64,000 nt of DNA from Rhizopus arrhizus (Eukaryota; Mucoromycota; Mucoromycetes; Mucorales; Rhizopodaceae), in assembly GCA_024220505.1 (NCBI GenBank), contig JAKZZE010000008.1:1550001-1614000 (forward strand), written 5' to 3'. The position numbers and the translations under genes are program-made. The notes below the pieces were generated by a model. It ran no database searches, was not told the origin of the DNA, and saw only the letters and a program-made list of their open reading frames with translations. Position 1 is the stretch's first letter, and each line of letters starts with the position of its first letter. Positions 24,701 through 31,472 of this stretch are shown piece after piece.

Positions 24701-25022
24701 CCCTGGTGGTCGATACAAATCCTGCCCTCGACACCCTGACCAATCCTTCACAAAAGCCCATACCATTCATTGTCTCCAGATGCATCGTAGACTCATGATG
24801 CCCGAAACCATCTCTGATCCATTGTCTTTCCTTTTAAATATGCTACCTACCAAGAAACCTCGCTCTCCTAACACAACACTCTCGTGGACCATTCGCTGGC
24901 CAACTATATGCAGAATCCTATATGAACTCGATTACCTATATCACGCTAAGATCCCACCTACTCCGCCCACTCACCTTGGGCAAAGACTCTTAGAATGGCT
25001 ACCCTCTTCTCCTTCTCACTAG
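21726..25022 (+). CDS. LINE ORF2 protein: AP-type endonuclease and reverse transcriptase
   Basis: This enzyme nicks the target and copies the LINE RNA into it. It has 1098 residues with no internal stop. The N-terminal endonuclease-exonuclease-phosphatase domain shows ITETW (Glu36) and CGDLNAR (Asp142, Asn144). It ends with SLDSYHKFMTL, where the family usually has SDH, so that catalytic His is shifted or replaced. The reverse transcriptase shows YKKGDPTEPGNHRPISL, the palm motif AFLDIKSAYDTVDR, GVLQGSILSPFLYSIY and the active-site LLYADDVVLIA (YADD at 701-704). The C-terminus has a Cys/His cluster (KSCPRHPDQSFTKAHTIHC) like the terminal zinc knuckle of several LINE clades. No RNase H block was seen. 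The intact frame suggests a young copy. Confidence 0.92.
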   Translation: MTTISISLFNATGLPKQAISPLLKLAESSSVLLITETWLLSPNKYPTSWQQFHTYGQPIQSIKNRGSLGIALLVNPSCPFAVQYIPPRHSLLAKYTLSFVISKHLVHCLYLPPSLSHTEVSNILDLLPLDLPNITSTIICGDLNARLGHITGDTIQTHRGQILYDWTKSHDMIIWNERLAYGSPTYMTFNGSSIIDYFISMTELLCPQLLIRDDLSLDSYHKFMTLSFQVTTPSPRTNAPKRILWRLNKLKDNKLRSQYVEHFSHITKDLIPTNVPPFDNRSSAATYIEQFNRALCQAIYQSLDLVCGRHTRRTNDFQQQFWTRELQEVFDLKEYYYRKWRKAQGINCLKYWLLHQETKAKLRRMIQQRRRETWKDFCNKMEKGEYTKAIARLCKIRKNRNLKPSFSTIDGPEQAAEVMASHLQTIYSGRLLQDMDEDHSLRYHTTPFSQDTCPILLDDVKDALRQLPPKKAPGPDHLRQEMLAPLQPAIAPILLFLFQLCWTWSYTPADWRLAQVVPIYKKGDPTEPGNHRPISLTSVFRKLLERSIHHFLIDHSPPLDIAQGGFRESRGSLDQALCLAEICTVLRRHYRITPVLAFLDIKSAYDTVDRRQIWHTLEKTAPAALINLLRNLFDEVQIEVLLNNTASTRFSPVTGVLQGSILSPFLYSIYINELPRLLRLRPITMDISPTELILRLNCLLYADDVVLIAAKADMPSLLKSCEDHSYKLGYRWNPSKCVILDPMQPSSSYTLYGEPIPKQPSFPYLGIPFRPGGYLDAVALVNQNKTKALATMNQLSAIGVHPKGFSPLLGTRFYSHIVRAQLEYGLAITKITKFLSKQLEDAQNVCLRRIFGGSHTSSIAVMLHMSKLPTMQERAYALQSQFLLRSLTLPEDALLHHLLPHIRQSRSHSQWYKLSRSPIWKRCLPDPESLDRRSLKSIQRDYRQGNLDHKRSTYASVLLQHCRTTISLDPVLWLPMSKSERSRCIRWRLGWLPGGRYKSCPRHPDQSFTKAHTIHCLQMHRRLMMPETISDPLSFLLNMLPTKKPRSPNTTLSWTIRWPTICRILYELDYLYHAKIPPTPPTHLGQRLLEWLPSSPSH

Positions 25023-25090
25023 TGTGTTTTACACTTGATCCCATTCATTTTTTCCAAAGCATTTTTACCCTTGATCCCAAAAGGGTTTTT

Positions 25091-25346
25091 TAGTCACCAC
25101 TATCCTTACTTTATGAACTGCCTCGGGCGGAAAAGATGTAATATTACAATCGTGCGCCCAATAGAGGTTTAATTATTTATAAATAAAAAAATTTGTTTAA
25201 TCGTATTGTGCTCATGTCTTTTAGTCACCACTATCCTTTCTTTATGAGCTGCCTCGGGCGTAAAAGATGTAATATTACAATCGTGCACCCAATAGAGGTT
25301 TAATTATTTATAAATAAAAATCTGTTTAATCGTATTGTGCCCATGT
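25091..25346 (+). repeat. Tandem duplication of the LINE 3' UTR (period 131 nt)
   Basis: Two copies begin TAGTCACCACTATCCTT at 25091 and 25222, and both run through CAATAGAGGTTTAATTATTT to CGTATTGTGYYCATG. They differ at a handful of positions. The second copy has no ORF2 end before it. It is therefore either a severely 5'-truncated second insertion or a tandem 3' end. Confidence 0.85.
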
Positions 25347-25674
25347 TTAATTGTAAATTATTGGAAATAAAAGCATCTAAAAAAAGCAGTATCTATATCA
25401 ATATTTTTCGAGTGCTAAGAAATTTTTGCGATATTAATTTCTAAGCAAGAGGTGTAGTTTCTAAAAACACGACTCCTATTTCTGAAAATTCAAATTGATG
25501 TTGATTGGCTGTATCATTACATGTTAGAAGCTCGTGCAACACAATGCAATAAGTTAATTTAAAGCTGCACTAATCATTTTGAAATAATGTACAGTGATTG
25601 TAAGTCGCACAAAGGAATTTCTCATCTATTTCTTCAGGGCTAAATTGTATTTATTAGTAAAGGTATATTACACA

Positions 25675-25995
25675 TTATGAATTGTTATAAATCTCTGAAG
25701 AGCGCACGATTTTTTCGCTTTTTGTTCGTAGCAGAGAAGTCTTTCTTCTAAAGGAATTTGCTCTATTTGCACCTTGCTGATGATGAAGATATACACCGTC
25801 TTTATAATTCTGACGGTAGAATTCCAAGTCTGTAATAAAAGAAAAGAGCTGACTTGAGCAAACATTGCTTGAGATATCTGCAATCTAATGCATACCTTTT
25901 TGCTCAAAATCGGGAGAAAGAACTGACCTACGCTTTGTATATTTTTCCATTCTCCACATTTCAACGCTTGACTTAATTTTCTCGATAAATCCCAT
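25675..25995 (-). CDS. Small basic protein of unknown function (84 residues)
   Basis: Two exons, 25896-25995 and 25675-25829, join in phase (AAA G|AC TTG) across a 66-nt GT..AG intron. The ATG is at 25993-25995 and the protein begins MGFIEKIKSSVEMWRMEKYT. After the join it continues DLEFYRQNYKDGVYLHHQQG and ends in a strongly basic Ser-rich tail (SFRRKTSLLRTKSEKIVRSS). The clean splice join and the protein-like composition on both sides support a real gene. It lies between the LINE and the Dpy-30-type gene, on the same strand as the latter. I do not recognise the family. The Ser/Arg tail could be phosphorylated, but this is speculation. Confidence 0.62.
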
Positions 25996-26175
25996 TTTAT
26001 TTTCTTCTGCTTGTTTTGAAATATTGAGTTAAAAGAAGAAATAAATATTATTTGTACACAGTCAATAAGAAAGAGAAATGCAAGAAAAAAGAAAAATATT
26101 TTTTATCCTCCCACAGTTTGTATTTTTTTTTTTTTTGCTTAATTATGTTCGGATGTTCAAAAAATAGAACCATTT

Positions 26176-26680
26176 CTACTGCTGCTTTTCGCTCGATCTA
26201 CTTAGTAGAAAATGACCAAGGTAAGCAAGTGGATCTGAAGGACTAGAAAAAAAGTAAGTATTGACAACTAATGGCAGGTTCTATAAAACTAGAGAGTACC
26301 GTTCTGTAGCCAATAGCTTCATGCCTTCTAGTAAAGTTGGGACTACCGTTTTATCCAAATATGCTCTCGGTGGTACTGCATCGTCTGCTTGCTTTACTTT
26401 AGGAGTAGTAACAGCTGGTTGTTCTAGCTTTTCAATGATATTTTCCGGTGTATATTGAACAAAGCTATTGTTTTCTTCCTATAGTGTACATAAATCAGAT
26501 CTAAACATTTATAAAAAAAAATAGATTTTACTTGTTTTATAGGATTTGGCGGTTGTGAAATTACTGCAGTCTCTATAGGTACACTTTGTCTATTGAAAAG
26601 ACTAGGTCAGCTAGTGGAAAAGAAATGTGTGAAGTGTAAGAGCTGTATAATAATACTTGCATTTCTGGATTACTCGACAT
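26176..26680 (-). CDS. SDC1: COMPASS subunit of the Dpy-30/Sdc1 type
   Basis: Dpy-30/Sdc1 is a small dimeric subunit of the COMPASS histone H3 lysine 4 methyltransferase and binds the Ash2/Bre2 partner. Four exons fit: 26661-26680, 26532-26589, 26300-26478 and 26176-26242, giving 107 residues. The Dpy-30 motif reads PPRAYLDKTVVPTLLEGMKL followed by LATERPSDPLAYLGHFLLS. It forms the two-helix dimerisation fold and is split by the last intron. The N-terminal 60 residues are polar and disordered-looking. The first intron only works in phase if it begins GCAAGT, so it is a GC-AG intron. The gene is surrounded by mobile elements on both sides yet is intact. Identity rests on the motif and on the normal small size. 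Confidence 0.85.
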
Positions 26681-26880
26681 TTTTTAAAAGAAGAATTTTG
26701 TAAAAAGTAAAAAAAAAAAAAAAAAAAAGAAAAAAAAGAAAATATGTATCAAAACTCAGTTATTCATCTTGTAAATAAAAATATACTCTTTCCGGAAAGT
26801 AAATTCACCTGTGGTGAAAAATATTTACACCCAATGACGAGAACAAAATTCATGTAGTATGAAAAATAAATTTGCTCTAG

Positions 26881-26950
26881 GTGAAAATGAATTCCATCTG
26901 ATGGCAAGAGCAAAAGTCATGCTGTACGAAATGTAAGTTCGTCTTTGCTG
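26881..26950 (+). repeat. Second, subterminal copy of the transposon end motif
   Basis: About 65 nt from GTGAAAATGAATTCC to GTAAGTTCGTCTTTG line up with 26815-26880 (GTGAAAAATATTTACAC to AATTTGCTCTAG), with many substitutions but the same spacing of ATGRCRAGARCAAAA and TGTAGTA-like blocks. Repeated subterminal sites are typical transposase-binding sites in Tc1-like elements. Confidence 0.55.
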
Positions 26951-27078
26951 ACAAATCAGATGTGCTAGTTGCCAGGAATGTTTTGTAGTACAAGTTTTAG
27001 CATATATGGATATATAAGCGCACATCAAGCGCTTATCGCCGTTCTATTTCTTTTTCACGATTACACCAGAAACTATAT

Positions 27079-27651
27079 GACAATGAACATTCAATTCTTG
27101 TGTGAAAATGGAAAAGGTTCTGTCATCGAGGAGTACAGCAGGCCAGAATCAGTGGATTATATTGTTGACGAGGAGCAGTTTCGTCTTGAAACATTGAGCT
27201 CTCAAACATAATATTTAGCTCAACTGCCTCTGGAGAACGAGAAAGTAATAGAGGCAATATAAGTGGAAAACGAAGTAGTAAAGCCTCGTAGGGATGCTGT
27301 TATGAGGGAAGTATCAATGAAGCGAAATTATACACGCTATTCTGATCAGGACAAAATGAGGTTCTTTAAGGTGTTATTTGAGAGTTGTCTGAATGCGGCT
27401 GCTAGTACAAAATGGCTTGGGACTCACGTTCGCACTGCACAAAAATGGGCTGAACAGTACACGAGAGGGACCCCAATAGTATCTTTGAGAAACGGAGGAA
27501 AACGGATCGTCCTTGCATTCTCAATGAGAAGCACAAAAAAGTTATTCTTGAGTGCATTGATGAGAACCTTTCGGTCGTCTTGGACGACGTGATGAAGCGC
27601 TTGAGACAAGTATTCACAGAATTAAAAGTATCCAAAAGTACTTTGTTTGAT

Positions 27652-27702
<51 letters not shown>

Positions 27703-28124
27703 CATTGCAACTTGTCTCTCAAAAAAGCTCGGTTTCAACCTATAGATCGGAACAGCGGGGAAAAAATTCAAGAGCGTCTGAAATGGGTTCATAAATGGGA
27801 AAAAACAGACATGGATTTACGAGAAACTGCGTCTTTTTTGATGAATCTGCGTTTCATATTAATTTGAAATGTAGTATGGCATGGTCAAAGAAAGGTTCCC
27901 CTGCAGTGGCCACAGTTTTCAAAACACGAGCAAAAACAACCACCATTTTAGGCGCATTTTCTGCCCAAGGTCTGATTAAATGCAGCCTCAGGCTTCCTCA
28001 GCCTCCATTCAATAAAAAGAGAAAGCAAGGAAAAGACGTTGGGCATGTAAGCAAAAGGACAGTTACAGGACATTATGTTAGTTTTCTAGATTCATTCTAT
28101 AAAGTAAACATGAACAATAAATAA
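27079..28124 (+). pseudogene. IS630/Tc1-like transposase, broken by frameshifts and a poly(A) run
   Basis: Blocks in several frames follow the family order. First comes an acidic leader (27079-27211). Next is a helix-turn-helix region (YTRYSDQDKMRFFKVLFESC, then STKWLGTHVRTAQKWAEQY). Then comes DENLSVVLDDVMKRLRQVF (about 27560-27620), CNLSLKKARFQPIDRNSGEK, and finally the first catalytic Asp in CVFFDESAFHINLK near 27830. After SMAWSKKGSPAVATVFKTRA and AKTTTILGAFSAQGLIK the frame ends near 28124, before the second and third acidic catalytic residues. A 45-nt poly(A) run at 27657-27701 sits inside the coding sequence, where the relative at 19.6-20.2 kb has only one or two codons. It cannot be active. 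Confidence 0.75.
27657..27701 (+). repeat. Poly(A) run of 45 nt inside a transposase reading frame
   Basis: The run encodes only lysines in frame and separates FDFV from HCNLSLKK, which adjoin almost directly in the related fragment. Homopolymer growth by slippage in a dead gene is the simplest reading. A sequencing artefact is also possible. Confidence 0.8.
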
Positions 28125-28171
28125 GTCATGATCTTTACTATGCATCATTTCTGTAAATGAATAATAATGGA

Positions 28172-28666
28172 TCAGGTACCACTGCTTTGTATACAAAATT
28201 GCTTGATATCCCTTAATAAACCTGCGCGAAAGCGGCTTTTGATTACGGCTTCAATAGTGATGTTGGCCAAATCAGCGGCTTCACGTAATCTTGAAAGGAA
28301 TATTTGAGGATGTTCTTCCTCTCCTTGGATCATATCATTGAATTCCAATTCGTAATTCTGAATTAATTTAGGAGTAATATAATGACTCTTCAAATGTTCC
28401 ATAGCTTCATCCTAAGTTACTTGAGGATGATCCTTAAATATAGTTTTTTCAAAGTAGACTTTAGCAGCTCTACGTAATTGAGATTTGATAATAGCGAGCT
28501 TGCGATTGTCACTATGTGCGTTGCTGAGCATATGGCAAGAATCCAGTAGCTCTTGAAAGTGATGGAAGTCCTCGCTCTCGTAGCCATAAAATTCGATTAG
28601 TTTAGGACGGTATCCTTGAATTTGGTTGCTATTTTGTACCAACGCGATAGGTTCTGTTGTTACCAT
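28172..28666 (-). pseudogene. LTR-retrotransposon Gag fragment with a nonsense codon
   Basis: Minus-strand frames 28412-28666 and 28172-28402 are in one frame, separated by a TAG. The sequence has the retrotransposon Gag pattern: FQELLDSCHMLSNAHSDNRK, LRRAAKVYFEKT, then YELEFNDMIQGEEEHPQIFL and SRLREAADLANITIE. The remaining Gag and all of Pol are missing, because the sense ends at the border with the IS630-like relic. It probably belonged to a Ty3-like element. Its own 5' LTR should lie at 28.7-29.5 kb. Confidence 0.65.
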
Positions 28667-30290
28667 TGTTGATAGTAAGTGTTTTGATATTGTTGATTAG
28701 ATTTTGAGTAAGTTCTTTTAATTAGTTCTATTGATTTATTAATTTAATTCCCTTGTAATGACCACCAAAATGTAACTTTCTTGGGTCTTAATGGGCTGAT
28801 AGTTTTTCAATTGATAATGAGTTTGAGATATAGGGTTTAGATATAGAGATTTAAAGGAAATTTGCTTTTCTAAGTGACCACCAGATCTTGTTAAGTAGAT
28901 CAGACTTATTTGTAATAAGGTAACTTGATAAGAGTATTAAAAGGTTTTACAATGAAAATATATTGGCTTCAAGGGACTTGTCTTGCTTGCATTTTAAGAG
29001 TGTTATAACAAAAGATTCAGGGATAAAGATACTTTGATTTATTGGATAAAATATATTTTATAAGTGTCAAGAGAAGTTAAGATAAGTGAAGAGAAGTGAA
29101 GTTTTATCAAAAGAATAAAAAGCTAGGCTTTTTATAAGCAAAAATATAAAGTTCAATTTTTACAAAATGTAAAAATATTGGCAAAGGTTAAAAATATTGA
29201 AGTGGTTAAAAAAATATATCAAAAGGTTAAAAAAATATCAAAAAGTAAAAAATATTGTTAATTTTATATGATTGGCTTGTTGTAAGTGAGTTAATTTGAG
29301 TTAAGTTTGCTTGTAAAGCTTGATTGTAAGGTTAAGATTGCCTTGTAAGTTGTTGTTTAATATAGAATTTAAGCGGATGCTTGTTAAGTAGTGACCACCA
29401 GATCTTATGTGTAAGATCAATACGATGTTTCTTGATAAAAGTTAAAGTAGAGTAAAAAGTTGTAGTGAACAGGGACTTTCTTGTTAAAGTTTGTTAATTA
29501 TTGAGTAAAAATATATGATTTATTTAAACTGACTAACAATTTCTTCACAAAAAGATGGGATATATATATGAATAATATTTTTTTTGTTTTCTTTTTAGCT
29601 TTTCTTATTTTTTTGACTTTTTTTATATTTTCAACTTTTTTTATCTTTTTAACATTTTTTATATTTTTAATTTTTTTTATCTTTCTGACTTGACTCGGCT
29701 AATCTCTGTGTATCCTTATTACCATTTTCGTTACAATATATCAAATGGTTAAAAATTTATCAAATAGGTAAAATAATGACAATTTGTAAAGTGATTTACA
29801 AAACGTCAAAAATTAAAACTTGAAAGAAGTTTCGGAGTTCATATCTTCATAATCATAGCTACACTGGTATTAATGTTGATAGATTCTTCGCTACAACATC
29901 TTGTCGACTCAAACTAAAAAAAAAGATAACAAAATATAATTAACATTTACTTTGCATGTTTTTAAAGCATTCATCAGAAGGAAGGCTGCAGTAGTATAAT
30001 CCCCACCACAATGAAGTGTAAGACATTGATATTATGCAATTCATCATGTAAACATCCTACTTTAAAAACGGCGCTTCTATTGAATGAACGACATCACCAT
30101 GTCGTTCACCGCCTGCAAAGTTTGAAAGAACATTCGGTCTTTAAATTTTTTGTCAAAAGAATAGTAAATCTTATCGTACATAGTCACGTAATTATTCCGG
30201 ACCGGACGTGTTGTGACTGTTTAAGAGTCTGCTATTTCAGGAGACCAGTAATTTTTGAACTTGTTTAATTTTTTAATGTAAAAAATTAAT
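28667..30290. other. Very A+T-rich stretch, possible LTR remains
   Basis: No gene is seen. The 17-mer AGTGACCACCAGATCTT occurs at 28873-28889 and 29390-29406, and TGACCACCA occurs once more at 28759-28767. On the minus strand these read TGGTGGTCA, similar to a tRNA primer-binding site next to an LTR. Between them are runs of GTTAAAAATATT-type low-complexity DNA, then T-rich blocks at 29575-29690. A minus-strand piece at 30040-30190 (MYDKIYYSFDKKFKDRMFFQ) looks weakly coding but is unsupported. Confidence 0.4.
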
Positions 30291-30303
30291 GACCAATTTG
30301 GGC

Positions 30304-30736
30304 GTATAATGTCTGATATTATATCGTTTTCGCCGGGTGAGATCAATTAAAATGAATAGAAGCTAAAACTCCTTTGGATGTTCATAGTAAAAAAAGATAA
30401 GGGAGGAAGAAAGAAGAAAACAAGCGAATATTACCAATGAGAGGAAGTAGGTAGCCAGTCGAGGAATCTGTCAAAAAAATTGCCCAATTGACAGTGGAAT
30501 GACTGTAGTGATATTAAAAAGTATAATTGGAATTTAATGCAAGCTTTATAACGAAAAACTAGGAAAGTGTATCAATATCGTATGAATAAACCTATCTGCA
30601 AACTGATGTTACTCAAAACCAAATGCTGCAGAACTATTAAGAAAAGCTATATTGTGGTATTTACACATGTAATAAAGTAATAATGTAAATTACTACGAAT
30701 AAAGATTGTCCAAATTGGGAATATCGGACATTATAC
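30304..30736. repeat. Inverted repeat pair, 17 nt, about 430 nt apart
   Basis: GTATAATGTCTGATATT at 30304-30320 is matched in reverse orientation by AATATCGGACATTATAC at 30720-30736, with one difference. Each lies beside a CCAATTTGGG or CCAAATTGGG block. The interior has no gene. It may be a small non-autonomous element or chance in A+T-rich DNA. Confidence 0.4.
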
Positions 30737-31115
30737 TATGCCACCTCAAATAAAATTATATCTCGATCCACTCCAGAATATTCTAACAAGTTCTTGGATC
30801 AGGATCGATAATTACTTCTTGATAAAAAGGTTAAACAATACCAATCATATAAATAACGCATAGTCTAATATCGATTAATAATCAACAATCATATACTGTA
30901 AATACTATTATTTAGCCGTGAATAGAAAAGTATAAATACCCTCATATTTTTAACTTGAATAAAGGACAACCTACTTTGAATCTCACTTATTTTTATATTT
31001 GTTGATTGACTTAATAATTTTTTATATTATAAACCCCAAATATCACATATATAACATGCTTAGAGTTTTCTTTCTGTTGATATTGTTTTCTTTGAGCCTA
31101 TAAATAAAAAATCAT

Positions 31116-31319
31116 TTATTTTTCTGTTTCTGGTTCGATGCCCCAATAGTCCTTCCACTCCTGAGGATCATCCCATTTCAACAGGCAAGCATTGCAGCCG
31201 GGTATTCTGAGCTTGACAATGAAGAGATTATTTGGAAAGTGTTTACTGATGATGGGACCCTTTGAAACTCATTGGGGACTAGGGTGGCAAGCTGGACAGT
31301 GTTTTTTGCTGTTGCGCAT
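31116..31319 (-). pseudogene. Small Cys-pair protein gene with one in-frame TGA
   Basis: From the ATG at 31317-31319 the frame reads MRNSKKHCPACHPSPQ, then TGA (31269-31271), then VSKGPIISKHFPNNLFIVKL, followed by RIPGCNACLLKWDDPQEWKD and a TAA at 31116. The two CxxC pairs (CPAC, CNAC) about 35 residues apart suggest a zinc-binding fold. The sense continues smoothly on both sides of the stop, so a single recent nonsense change (for example from TGG) is the simplest explanation. Readthrough cannot be excluded. It lies downstream of the phospholipase gene on the same strand. The family is not recognised. Confidence 0.5.
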
Positions 31320-31472
31320 TTTTAAACTGTGTATTTATAAGAATTATATCAATTGAATACGAAGTAGTCACTTATATATACTTATGTACCAATATTGAAA
31401 CTGAATGAACATAAAGAAGAGTAGGATTTTGTTTTATTTTATAAATAAATTAATAAAGATTGCTTCGTAAAC

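Larger units (their letters stand above)
20481..25331 (+). mobile_element. Non-LTR retrotransposon (LINE) with two open ORFs
   Basis: The element has a 76-nt leader if it begins after the 14-mer at 20467-20480. ORF1 is 20557-21726 and ORF2 is 21726-25022. The 3' UTR is about 180 nt to the repeated 14-mer at 25203, and a second copy of the 3' UTR follows. Both ORFs are open from end to end and overlap by one base as TAATG, the layout for coupled reinitiation. The coding part is visibly richer in C and G than its surroundings, which suggests a different mutational history or recent arrival. Limits are inferred from the repeated 14-mer, not from a comparison with other copies. Confidence 0.85.
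26782..28124 (+). mobile_element. IS630/Tc1-like DNA transposon relic
   Basis: The left end (26782-26955) carries the repeat shared with 13492-13605 and a second, diverged subterminal copy (26881-26950, GTGAAAATGAATTCC onward). A broken transposase gene follows. No inverted copy of the left end was found before the gag remnant at 28.17 kb, so the right end is lost. Confidence 0.7.

Noticed and set aside
27580..27867. Plus-strand frame with a run of 15 lysines
   Set aside because: It is the poly(A) run read in frame within a dead transposase. The parts on either side are remnants of that gene, not a separate lysine-rich protein.
30011..30268. Plus-strand frame of 85 codons with several Cys and His
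   Set aside because: No family resemblance. The minus strand of the same segment looks slightly more coding. It probably belongs to decayed repeat DNA.
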